This document shows, piece by piece, positions 6,191 through 13,037 of a stretch of 15,686 bases of DNA. Both the position numbers and the translations under genes were made by a program. The stretch is from CAZTYW01 sp964617695 (GTDB lineage Bacteria; Chloroflexota; Dehalococcoidia; UBA2247; RBG-13-53-26). Numbering within the stretch: the stretch's first letter is position 1; each line of letters starts with the position of its first letter. The notes under the pieces are model-generated. The model was not told the origin of the DNA. It did not search any database and saw only the letters and a program-made list of their open reading frames with translations. Location: NCBI GenBank assembly GCA_964617695.1, contig CAZTYW010000046.1:1-15686 (forward strand). Direction: 5' to 3'.

Positions 6191-6772
6191 GTGAGGATGG
6201 CTGGAAAGTGCGTTCTTATTCTTGGCGGCGCCCGAAGCGGCAAGAGCAACCTGGCGCAGGAGATGGCACGGCGACTCGGTCAGAAGGTGCTCTTCGTCGC
6301 CACAGGCGCTGCACTTGATGTAGAGATGGCATCACGAATAGAGGAGCACAAGAGAGCGCGGCCCAAGGAGTGGAGGACTCTGGAAGCCGTCACCGATGTC
6401 GGAGAGAAGATCAGTGCCGAGGTCGAAGATGCTGAGGTGGTAGTCATAGACTGCATCACCCTTCTGGTGTCAAACGTTTTATTTGCTACAGGAGCCATCC
6501 ACGCAGCAGATGAGGATGAGCAGATAGATGAGGACGCCGCTCGGGTTGCCGTTTCGAATGAGATAGAGGGGATTGTCAACTGCATCGAGAACACGGAGGC
6601 CACGTTTATCGTTGTGTCTAACGAGGTGGGCCTGGGCTTGGTACCGATTCATCAGACCGGCCGGGTATACCGTGACCTGCTGGGCATGGCGAACCAGGTG
6701 CTGGCGAAGCGGGCTGACTCCGTGTATCTGATGGTGGCTGGCATCCCGTGGCGGCTAAAAGGGGAGGACTGA
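6191..6772 (+). CDS. cobU: Adenosylcobinamide kinase / adenosylcobinamide-phosphate guanylyltransferase
   Basis: CobU phosphorylates adenosylcobinamide and then attaches GMP, activating it for CobS. The P-loop GGARSGKS is at residues 12-19; His53 in RIEEHKRARPKEW matches the histidine that carries GMP in the Salmonella enzyme; DCITLLVSNVL and VVSNEVGLGLVP are further family blocks. The length is about 193 residues, slightly longer than usual because of an acidic insert (ADEDEQIDED) near the middle. I chose GTG at 6191 because GAAGGA (6179-6184) lies six bases upstream; ATG at 6197 is the alternative and is two codons shorter. It is the last gene of the riboswitch-controlled operon, ten bases after the PP-loop gene. 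Confidence 0.94.
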   Translation: MRMAGKCVLILGGARSGKSNLAQEMARRLGQKVLFVATGAALDVEMASRIEEHKRARPKEWRTLEAVTDVGEKISAEVEDAEVVVIDCITLLVSNVLFATGAIHAADEDEQIDEDAARVAVSNEIEGIVNCIENTEATFIVVSNEVGLGLVPIHQTGRVYRDLLGMANQVLAKRADSVYLMVAGIPWRLKGED

Positions 6773-6784
6773 GGCGGAGCGTCC

Positions 6785-6813
6785 TTGGCAAGCTGTACCC
6801 TGCACAATATAAT
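6785..6813 (+). promoter_or_regulatory. Predicted promoter of hpt
   Basis: TTGGCA (6785-6790) and a perfect TATAAT (6808-6813) are separated by 17 bases. The transcript would start near 6820, after the end of cobU, so hpt can be expressed apart from the B12-controlled operon. Confidence 0.65.
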
Positions 6814-6819
6814 AATCAC

Positions 6820-6835
6820 GCCTGGCCTGCCAGGC
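6820..6835 (+). other. Hairpin at the predicted 5' end of the hpt transcript
   Basis: GCCTGG (6820-6825) and CCAGGC (6830-6835) pair around a CCTG loop. The stem begins at the start site predicted from the TATAAT box and ends ten bases before the GGAGG ribosome site. A 5'-terminal stem of this kind can protect mRNA from decay. No T-run follows, so a terminator role for the cob operon is unlikely. Confidence 0.45.
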
Positions 6836-6854
6836 ATTGAAAAAGGAGGCACCA

Positions 6855-7379
6855 CTGTCTGAGCTCGAGTTGCTGTACTCTCCGCAGGAAATAGGGGCTG
6901 CTGTAGAGAGGCTGGCACAGGAGATACAGAGGGACTACGTGGATCGGAGCCTCGTTCTTGTCGGAGCGCTCAAGGGGTCGTTCGTTTTCATGGCCGACCT
7001 GGCCAGGAAGCTGCAGATGCCCGTGGAGGTGGAGTTCGTTGCGCTTTCAAGCTATGGTCGGGGCAGGACGCAGAGCTCGGGTAGGGTGAAGATGGTAAGG
7101 GGTCTTCGCACCCCCGTAAAAGGGCGGGACTTGCTTGTTGTTGAAGACATCGTCGACACGGGCCTGACCCTGAGCTTCCTTCTGGAATACCTCCGGCGCA
7201 AGAAGCCGGCCTCTATCAGAGTCTGCGCTCTTTTTGACAAGTCTTCCTGCCGGAAGATCTCGGTGCCGATTGACTACCGGGGTTTTGCCATACCTGACCA
7301 GTTCGTGGTCGGCTACGGGCTCGACTTCGATGAGAAATACCGCCAACTGCCCGGGCTGTATATTCTCAAACAGAGCTGA
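6855..7379 (+). CDS. hpt: Hypoxanthine phosphoribosyltransferase, probable CTG start
   Basis: The enzyme salvages hypoxanthine and guanine by transfer of phosphoribose from PRPP, giving IMP or GMP. The PRPP-binding motif VEDIVDTG is at 96-103, preceded by GALKGSFVFMADL (37-49), which is typical of the family, and SSYGRGRTQSSG (65-76) carrying the flexible loop. The end, GYGLDFDEKYRQLPGLYIL, matches bacterial Hpt. The strong AAGGAGG at 6843-6849 points to a CTG at 6855, five bases further, giving 174 residues, close to the family norm. The in-frame TTG at 6837 lies before this ribosome site and has none of its own; the TTG at 6870 is 20 bases beyond it. Its own promoter separates it from the cob operon. 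Confidence 0.93.
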   Translation: MSELELLYSPQEIGAAVERLAQEIQRDYVDRSLVLVGALKGSFVFMADLARKLQMPVEVEFVALSSYGRGRTQSSGRVKMVRGLRTPVKGRDLLVVEDIVDTGLTLSFLLEYLRRKKPASIRVCALFDKSSCRKISVPIDYRGFAIPDQFVVGYGLDFDEKYRQLPGLYILKQS

Positions 7380-7462
7380 TCTGGCCCTGCTGGTAGCGGG
7401 CTGACTTCTCCCAGCGCGTTGTCTTTGTCCCGTCGCGAAGAGATGCCTGCTGTTCGTCTTGC

Positions 7463-7492
7463 TTGACACCCGCTTCGCAGATTAGCTATGAT
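7463..7492 (+). promoter_or_regulatory. Predicted promoter of the crotonase-sirtuin-acyl-CoA synthetase operon
   Basis: A perfect TTGACA (7463-7468) and TATGAT (7487-7492) are 18 bases apart. The transcript would start near 7499, leaving about 24 bases to the ATG at 7523, including the purine-rich ribosome site GGGAGGGGG (7505-7513). It is the only convincing promoter I see ahead of the six genes that follow. Confidence 0.6.
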
Positions 7493-7522
7493 GGCGGGGG
7501 GACGGGGAGGGGGCTTCTTCTC

Positions 7523-8320
7523 ATGGGCTATAAAGCGATCACCTACGAGAAAAGAGACGGGGTCTCCTACATAACCCTGAATCGCCCTCAGGTGTCCAAT
7601 ACCATCAGCGTGCAGATGGCCCAGGAGATTGAGCAGGTCTGCCACAGCATTAACCAGGACAAGTACGCCACCGCGGTAGTCATTACAGGTGCTGGAGGAC
7701 AGTCCTTCTGCTCGGGGGAGGACCTGCACGAGTTCTCTGACACGGTTCTTGGCAGTCCGCCGTCTCTGGATGCGCTCAGGGAATTCAGCCTGCGGTACAA
7801 CGTGTCGAGCATGGTGGCTGGCATCGAATGCCCGGTGGTGGCTGCGATCAACGGGGATGCTCTGGGCGCCGGTCTGGCCCTGGCCTTGAGCTGTGACCTG
7901 AGAATCGCTTCGGCGCAGGCGCTGTTCGGGGTGCCTGACCTGACTCGTGGCAGCTTCCTGGCCAATGGCATCACGCAGTGGCTGCCTCGCGTTGTAGGCA
8001 GGGGTAAGGCGATGGAGTTGATCCTGACCGCCGAGTCTGTCGATGCTCGTGAGGCACACCGAATTGGTCTGGTCCACCGGGTGGTCCCGCAGGAGGAGGT
8101 AATCAGAGAAGCACACAGGCTAGCCAGCGAGATTGCTTCGAAGGCGCCTCTTGCTTTGCGGTTTGCCAAGGAGGCAGTCAACAAGGGTCTGGACCTGACC
8201 CTGGAGCAGGGACTCAGACTGGAATGCGATCTGTACATGATCCTCCAGACCACCCGAGATCGGGTCGAAGGTATCACCGCTTTCCGAGAAAAGAGGCAGC
8301 CGTCCTTTGCCGGGGAGTAA
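7523..8320 (+). CDS. Crotonase (enoyl-CoA hydratase/isomerase) family protein lacking both catalytic glutamates
   Basis: This 265-residue protein has the crotonase fold: YEKRDGVSYITLNRP at 8-22, the oxyanion-hole segment SFCSGEDL (61-68), and ALGAGLALALSCDLRIAS (113-130), with the usual C-terminal helices. In rat enoyl-CoA hydratase the catalytic Glu144 and Glu164 lie in GGGCELAM and FGQPEILLG. The equivalent residues here are Ala119 and Asp139. It is therefore unlikely to be an ordinary hydratase and could be an isomerase, a thioesterase-like or other crotonase activity. The start is the ATG after GGGAGGGGG; a TTG at 7463 in frame falls in the promoter. It heads a six-gene operon and has a canonical paralogue two genes downstream. 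Confidence 0.88.
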   Translation: MGYKAITYEKRDGVSYITLNRPQVSNTISVQMAQEIEQVCHSINQDKYATAVVITGAGGQSFCSGEDLHEFSDTVLGSPPSLDALREFSLRYNVSSMVAGIECPVVAAINGDALGAGLALALSCDLRIASAQALFGVPDLTRGSFLANGITQWLPRVVGRGKAMELILTAESVDAREAHRIGLVHRVVPQEEVIREAHRLASEIASKAPLALRFAKEAVNKGLDLTLEQGLRLECDLYMILQTTRDRVEGITAFREKRQPSFAGE

Positions 8321-8332
8321 TAGGGAAGCAGC

Positions 8333-8854
8333 TTGAAGTTGAAGCTTGATTTGCACACCCACTGCGGTGAGGCGACATCGCTTTATATGCCCAATCTGGA
8401 CATCGTGAAAAGGATCGTGGCTGCAGTGCAGTCTCGCGGACTGGACGGAATCGGAGTCACAGAGCACTACAACAAGACCTACGGGCACAAGGTGAAGGAG
8501 ATGGTCGAGCAGCATCTCGGCAGCGAGGTGTTGATCATCCCAGGTCAGGAGATCGACAAGGGTCCCCTGCACGTGGTGTTGCTGTACCTGCCCGATGACA
8601 TTACCTTCAGGTTCATAGCTCATCCTGGCTATCCCCCTGTTGATGACCTCTCTGCTCACATAGACGGCAGCATCCATGGCATCGAGTTGAGAAACCCTTT
8701 GCACGATGACGAAATGGATGAAGGGCTGATAAGATCACTGGCCGAGAAACATGACCTGCTCCTGCTGGCTGACAGTGATGCCCACTTCCTGAGCGACATC
8801 GGCACATACTACAACGAGATTGAGATCGAAGAACTATGTGCGCGGGCCAGGTAG
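8333..8854 (+). CDS. PHP-domain metal-dependent phosphoesterase-like protein
   Basis: The 173-residue protein shows the metal-ligand motifs of the PHP superfamily: DLHTH (6-10), Glu13, TEH (43-45), PGQEI (70-74), AHPG (96-99) and DSDAH (147-151). Family members hydrolyse phosphoesters with two or three metal ions; some are histidinol phosphatases, nucleases or regulators. It is short, near the minimum for the fold, and the substrate cannot be told. The TTG start at 8333 has AGGGA six bases upstream. It lies 12 bases after the first crotonase gene, and its last 19 bases overlap the second, so it is firmly inside a CoA-ester operon, where a PHP protein is unexpected. Confidence 0.85.
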   Translation: MKLKLDLHTHCGEATSLYMPNLDIVKRIVAAVQSRGLDGIGVTEHYNKTYGHKVKEMVEQHLGSEVLIIPGQEIDKGPLHVVLLYLPDDITFRFIAHPGYPPVDDLSAHIDGSIHGIELRNPLHDDEMDEGLIRSLAEKHDLLLLADSDAHFLSDIGTYYNEIEIEELCARAR

Positions 8855-9624
8855 CAGGTGGCTTTCAGACCCTTCTGTATGAGAAGCAGGACGGCGTAGC
8901 ACATATTACCCTGAACCGGCCGGATGTTCTGAACATTTACAATCTTCAAATGCGGGATGAATTGCATCAAGTGCTGGGTGCCGTTGGCAGCGACCCCGAG
9001 GTGACGGTGGCCATCTTGAAGGGCGCGGGCGATAGGGCGTTCTGCGCCGGTGCAGATTTGAGCGAGTTCCTGATGGCACCCTCCCCCGTTATCGCGCGAC
9101 AGGTGAGGTGGGAGCGCGACGTCTGGGGGCTGTTCTTGGGCCTGCCTCAGCCTGTTGTCGCTGCTCTTCATGGCTACGTCCTGGGCTCAGGAATCGAGAT
9201 GGCCCTCTGCTGTGATGTGAGAATTGCCTCGGAAGACGTCCGGTTTGGCCTTCCAGAGGCATCCCTGGGGATTATCCCGGCTGCCGGTGGCACCCAGACG
9301 CTGCCCCGAACCGCCGGGCGGGCCAAGGCCCTGGAGATGTTGCTGGCTGGACACTGGCTCAATGCTGAGGAAGCTCTGGCTGTGGGACTGGTCAACAGGG
9401 TTGTGCCCCGTGAGGAACTCTATGCCCATGCTGAGGCGTTGGCAAGGAAGATTGGCTCCCTGGCCCCTCAGGCGGCAAGATTTGCCAAGCAGGCTGTAGT
9501 CAGGGGCAGCGACTTGAGCCTTGGAGAAGGTCTTGAGATGGAGAAGCGTCTGGCCGTTTCGTCGCTTGCAACGCCGGATGCCCTGAAAGGCATCAGACGG
9601 TATCTGGGAAAGCAGATGTCATGA
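8836..9624 (+). CDS. Enoyl-CoA hydratase/isomerase family protein (canonical active site)
   Basis: This 262-residue crotonase probably adds water to trans-2-enoyl-CoA in acyl-CoA degradation. YEKQDGVAHITLNRP is at 15-29, the oxyanion segment AFCAGADL at 68-75, Glu121 lies in LGSGIEMALCCD and Glu141 in FGLPEASLGIIPAAGGTQ; both match the catalytic glutamates of rat hydratase. The ATG at 8836 overlaps the end of the PHP gene by 19 bases, so translation is probably coupled; no strong ribosome site precedes it. It resembles the crotonase at 7523 but keeps the catalytic residues which that copy has lost. The sirtuin follows after 28 bases. Confidence 0.93.
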   Translation: MCAGQVAGGFQTLLYEKQDGVAHITLNRPDVLNIYNLQMRDELHQVLGAVGSDPEVTVAILKGAGDRAFCAGADLSEFLMAPSPVIARQVRWERDVWGLFLGLPQPVVAALHGYVLGSGIEMALCCDVRIASEDVRFGLPEASLGIIPAAGGTQTLPRTAGRAKALEMLLAGHWLNAEEALAVGLVNRVVPREELYAHAEALARKIGSLAPQAARFAKQAVVRGSDLSLGEGLEMEKRLAVSSLATPDALKGIRRYLGKQMS

Positions 9625-9652
9625 TTCTCGGTATGGAGTTGAGGGGGGGTAC

Positions 9653-10432
9653 GTGGAAGAGCAAATAGGCCGACTCGCCGACATGATTGTTCACGCCAGG
9701 AGGGTGGTGGTCTTTACCGGGGCGGGCGTAAGCACAGAGTCGGGCATCCCCGATTTTCGCAGTCCCGGCGGCATCTGGGAACAGCACGATCCCTCAGACT
9801 TCACCTACCAGAAGTTCTTGAGCAGCGCCGAGACCAGGAAACGGCACTGGCAGTTCTACCGTAGTGGCACGTTGCACGGCAAAGACACCCGGCCCAATCC
9901 GGCCCACTATGCCGTTGCAGAGCTGGACAGGATGGGCAGGCTGGACTGCCTGATAACTCAGAACGTGGACAATCTGCACCAGGAGGCGGGAGTCCCTGAT
10001 GCGAAGGTAATCGAGCTTCACGGCAATATGCAGTGGGTGAAATGCCTGGGGTGCGGAAAGCGCACCCCAATGGACGACGTGCTCAAAAGGGCAGATGAGG
10101 AGAACGTCGAGGAACCTCGCTGTGAGAAGTGCCAGGGCATCCTCAAACCGGAAGGGATATTCTTTGGAGAGTCTTTGCCGGAGGAGGCGCTTAGAGAGGC
10201 GACCTACCGTTCCAGCAATTGCGACCTTTTCATTGTGATTGGCTCCACGCTCTTGGTGACGCCGGCTGCCTATATGCCAAGCTATGCAGTCGAAAGCGGG
10301 GCCAGGCTTGTGATCGTAAACCTTAGCACTACACCTCTGGATCACCGGGCCGTCATGCTCCTGCGGGCCAAGGCGGGAGAGGTAATGCCGAGGGTCGTGG
10401 AGAGAGTAAGGAGGGCAACCGAAGAAAAATAG
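9653..10432 (+). CDS. NAD-dependent protein deacylase, SIR2 family (sirtuin)
   Basis: Sirtuins remove acetyl or other acyl groups from protein lysines, consuming NAD+. All core motifs are present in 259 residues: GAGVSTESGIPDFRS (23-37), TQNVDNLHQEAG (102-113), the catalytic His123 in ELHGN, and the zinc cysteines 131, 134, 157 and 160. The GSTLLVTPAA segment (197-206) corresponds to the usual GTSLxVxPA. The start is GTG at 9653 with GAGG eight bases upstream. It lies 25 bases before an acyl-CoA synthetase that carries the acetylation motif known to be controlled by bacterial sirtuins, which suggests that the synthetase is its substrate. No acetyltransferase gene is in the window. Confidence 0.95.
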   Translation: MEEQIGRLADMIVHARRVVVFTGAGVSTESGIPDFRSPGGIWEQHDPSDFTYQKFLSSAETRKRHWQFYRSGTLHGKDTRPNPAHYAVAELDRMGRLDCLITQNVDNLHQEAGVPDAKVIELHGNMQWVKCLGCGKRTPMDDVLKRADEENVEEPRCEKCQGILKPEGIFFGESLPEEALREATYRSSNCDLFIVIGSTLLVTPAAYMPSYAVESGARLVIVNLSTTPLDHRAVMLLRAKAGEVMPRVVERVRRATEEK

Positions 10433-10457
10433 ATCAAAAAAAGGGAGGGACCTATAA

Positions 10458-12020
10458 ATGAATACACTGGACTTTCTCAGTATCGCTAATGCGATCTGCC
10501 CTGACAGGGACTGCGTAGTATTCGAGGACAAGCGGTGTACATTCGCCCAGGTGAATGAGAGATCGAACCGGCTGGCCAACTCTCTTGCCGCCATGGGCGT
10601 CAGAAAAGGAGACCTGGTAGCTATCTTGCAGGTGAACTGCAATCAGTTCCTGGAGACGTATTACGCGGCTGCAAAGCTGGGCGCCATTCTTGTTCCCTTG
10701 AACTTCAGAGCAAAAGACGATGAACTGACCTACATGCTGAATAACTGCGAGGCTGTGGCAATTTTCGTCGGCGACCGCTACGTCGGCATGGTGAACGGGA
10801 TGCGCCCCGGACTCGGCACGGTGAAGCACTACATTGGCATCGATGGCAAAGACGACAGCATGGGCTACTACTATGAAGACCTCATCTCCGGCGGTTCGCC
10901 CGATGATGTGGCAACCGACGTTGACGATGAAGACATGACCATACTGATGTATACGGCTGGCACGACCGGCCGTCCCAAGGGTGTGCCCATGACACACAAC
11001 AGCTACGCCGTGTACGTCCTCGAAAACGTTGACCCGGCCAGCCCCGACATAGAAGAGAGGAACCTGCTCACGGTGCCTCTTTACCATGTGGCCGGGTTCC
11101 AGGCACTTCTGGCGGCCGTATACGGGGGCCGCACGCTGGTAATGATGAGGCAATTTGAGGTCAACGAGTGGATGGACGTCGTACAGAGGGAGAAAGCGAA
11201 CCGGGCTATGCTGGTCCCGACAATGTTGAAGAGGGTAGTGGACAGCCCAGACTTCCACAAGTATGACCTGTCGAGCCTGAGGGTGATCACCTATGGCGCA
11301 GCGCCAATGCCCTTCGAGGTCATCAAGAAGGCCATCGAGGTCTTTCCTGACGTGAGGTTTATCAACGCCTTCGGGCAGACAGAGACCTCGTCCACCATCA
11401 CCACCCTGGGGCCGGAGGACCATGTCATAAGCGGCACACCCGAGGAGAAGGAGAAGAAACTGCGCAGGCTGGGTTCATCCATCGGCAGGCCCATGCCGGA
11501 CGTCGAAATGAGGGTGATCGACGAGGAAGGCAATGAGCTGCCACCCGGCGAGATAGGGGAGTTTGTGGCCAGAGGGCCTCGGGTGATGAGCGGGTACTGG
11601 AAGGACGAGGAAAAAACGGCCAAGGCCTTCACCAAGGACGGCTGGCTGCGCACAAGCGATACGGGTTACAGGGACGAGGACGGGTACTTCTATCTCGCTG
11701 GCCGGGGAGATGATATGATTATTCGGGGAGGAGAGAACATCTCTCCTGAAGAGGTGGAGAATGTGCTCTACTCCTACCCGAAGATTGAGGAAGCGGCGGT
11801 CATCGGTGTTCCGGACCCAGATTGGGGTCAGGAGCCCAGGGCGATTGTCGTACTGAAGACGGGAGAATCAGCCACTGGCGAGGAAATCATGGAACACTGC
11901 CGTCAGAAGCTCGCCAGCTTCAAGAGGCCCCGCTCGGTGGTATTCATAGATGAGCTTCCCCGCAACCCGATGGGGAAGGTGCTCAAAAGAGTCCTCAGGG
12001 AGAAGTACGGGCAGCCGTAA
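10458..12020 (+). CDS. Acyl-CoA synthetase (class I AMP-forming ligase)
   Basis: The 520-residue enzyme activates a carboxylic acid to its CoA thioester through an acyl-adenylate. The P-loop YTAGTTGRPKGV is near 165-176, NAFGQTE near 299, TSDTGYRDEDG near 398-408, the hinge RGDDMIIRGGENI near 414-426, and the C-terminal catalytic lysine Lys507 in PRNPMGKVLKR. Residues 501-507 fit PX4GK, the motif acetylated by protein acetyltransferases and deacetylated by sirtuins in related synthetases. Long-chain, medium-chain or aromatic acids are all possible substrates. ATG start with GGGAGG nine bases upstream. The upstream sirtuin and downstream UbiA gene (two bases away) are in the same operon. Confidence 0.94.
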   Translation: MNTLDFLSIANAICPDRDCVVFEDKRCTFAQVNERSNRLANSLAAMGVRKGDLVAILQVNCNQFLETYYAAAKLGAILVPLNFRAKDDELTYMLNNCEAVAIFVGDRYVGMVNGMRPGLGTVKHYIGIDGKDDSMGYYYEDLISGGSPDDVATDVDDEDMTILMYTAGTTGRPKGVPMTHNSYAVYVLENVDPASPDIEERNLLTVPLYHVAGFQALLAAVYGGRTLVMMRQFEVNEWMDVVQREKANRAMLVPTMLKRVVDSPDFHKYDLSSLRVITYGAAPMPFEVIKKAIEVFPDVRFINAFGQTETSSTITTLGPEDHVISGTPEEKEKKLRRLGSSIGRPMPDVEMRVIDEEGNELPPGEIGEFVARGPRVMSGYWKDEEKTAKAFTKDGWLRTSDTGYRDEDGYFYLAGRGDDMIIRGGENISPEEVENVLYSYPKIEEAAVIGVPDPDWGQEPRAIVVLKTGESATGEEIMEHCRQKLASFKRPRSVVFIDELPRNPMGKVLKRVLREKYGQP

Positions 12021-12022
12021 AC

Positions 12023-12934
12023 ATGCGGTTCTGGATGCAGTCTGACTCGCCGGCAGCGGAGGGCGGTTTCAGGTTCAGCGGCTGGATTGCCAGGAGCCGC
12101 AGCTATGTGGAGGTATTCAAGCCGCGTGAGACCAGCCTGCTTGTTTTTGTTGCTCTCTGCGCCGCTGTTGTGGCAGCAGGCGACGCCATATCACCTGGTC
12201 GTCAGCTGATGACTATGGTGACCGTTGCTCTGGGTTGCGGTGGCGTCAACGGGCTGACCAACTATCTTGATCGGGACGTTGATGCCGGGATGCGGCGGAC
12301 GAAACACCGCGCCCTACCTTCGAAACGTATCGACCCGCCCGAGAAAGCCCTCGTCCTGACTGCGGCAGTCACCGTGGTCTCACTGGGTCTGGCCTGGTCT
12401 CTCCATCCGCTGTGCTTCGCTGCTGGCCTGGTCGGGACGCTGTTTGCCGTGACCAGGCGGAAGACGGTAGTCTGCCCTTTCTTTGGGGCAGCCGCGAGCT
12501 GCTCTCCGGTACTCATAGCATGGTTCGCTTTCAGACCCGAGTTCGGCTTTCCTCTGCTCTTTATCTGCCTGCTTATCTGCATCTGGGTGCCGATACACGT
12601 GTGGAGCGTAATGATTGCTCACCGGGAGGACTACATCGCCGGAGGCGTGCGGTATTTCCCTCTTAGCAGGGGGAACAGAGAGGCGGTCAAAGTACTCTTC
12701 TTGCTGTCCCTGCCTCTCGTCGCCGTGTCAATAGCCGTCTACTTCAGCAATTACCTTGGCTGGCTCTACCTGACAGTGGCAGCTCTCCTGGGTATCCTGA
12801 TGGTCTATGCCAACTACCGCCTGATAATCACCAGGGTGTCCTATGATGCGTGGCGGGTCTACAAGCTGTCTGCCTTCCCCTATCTGGGTGTACTTTTCCT
12901 GGCTATGGGACTGGACTCCTGGCTATTGGGATGA
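12023..12934 (+). CDS. UbiA-family prenyltransferase, protoheme IX farnesyltransferase-like
   Basis: This 303-residue membrane protein belongs to the UbiA family. The first Asp motif NYLDRDVDAGMRRTKHRAL (80-98) has Asp83 and Asp87 for binding the prenyl diphosphate through magnesium. The second region, WVPIHVW (188-194) followed by HREDYIAGGVRYFPL (200-214), resembles heme O synthase (CtaB/Cox10), which farnesylates protoheme IX for terminal oxidases. About eight hydrophobic segments are visible. No cytochrome oxidase gene is in the window, and the gene starts two bases after the acyl-CoA synthetase stop, so the role could also be another aromatic prenylation. The subfamily is likely; the substrate is inferred. 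Confidence 0.82.
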   Translation: MRFWMQSDSPAAEGGFRFSGWIARSRSYVEVFKPRETSLLVFVALCAAVVAAGDAISPGRQLMTMVTVALGCGGVNGLTNYLDRDVDAGMRRTKHRALPSKRIDPPEKALVLTAAVTVVSLGLAWSLHPLCFAAGLVGTLFAVTRRKTVVCPFFGAAASCSPVLIAWFAFRPEFGFPLLFICLLICIWVPIHVWSVMIAHREDYIAGGVRYFPLSRGNREAVKVLFLLSLPLVAVSIAVYFSNYLGWLYLTVAALLGILMVYANYRLIITRVSYDAWRVYKLSAFPYLGVLFLAMGLDSWLLG

Positions 12935-12963
12935 ACCTTTGAGCCTGTTCCGGCAAAACAGCT

Positions 12964-12992
12964 ACCAGGGAGGGAATGAGTCCCTCCCTGGT
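12964..12992. terminator. Strong hairpin between converging operons, possible bidirectional terminator
   Basis: ACCAGGGAGGGA (12964-12975) pairs perfectly with TCCCTCCCTGGT (12981-12992) around the loop ATGAG. It lies 29 bases after the UbiA stop and 45 bases beyond the slipin stop on the other strand. No clean T-run follows on the plus strand; on the minus strand a TGTTTTG stretch follows. It is most likely a transcription end signal for one or both units. Confidence 0.6.
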
Positions 12993-13037
12993 TCAAGAAC
13001 AGCCTGTCTTTCCGGCTGGAACCTGGCCAGCCTGGTA

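Noticed and set aside
7384..7401. GC-rich imperfect hairpin after hpt as an intrinsic terminator
   Set aside because: The stem (GCCCTGC/GCGGGC) has a bulge and is followed by only a short mixed pyrimidine run, so I could not call it with confidence.
9653..10432. A link between the sirtuin and the cobalamin operon, because Salmonella CobB was first named for a cobalamin phenotype
   Set aside because: A genuine CobT is present, the sirtuin belongs to a separate promoter and operon, and its neighbour is a typical sirtuin target.
10452..11423. A 323-codon open frame on the reverse strand inside the acyl-CoA synthetase gene
   Set aside because: It lies opposite a clearly recognised enzyme, shows no known motif, and is rich in His, Val and Arg as expected for an antisense shadow.
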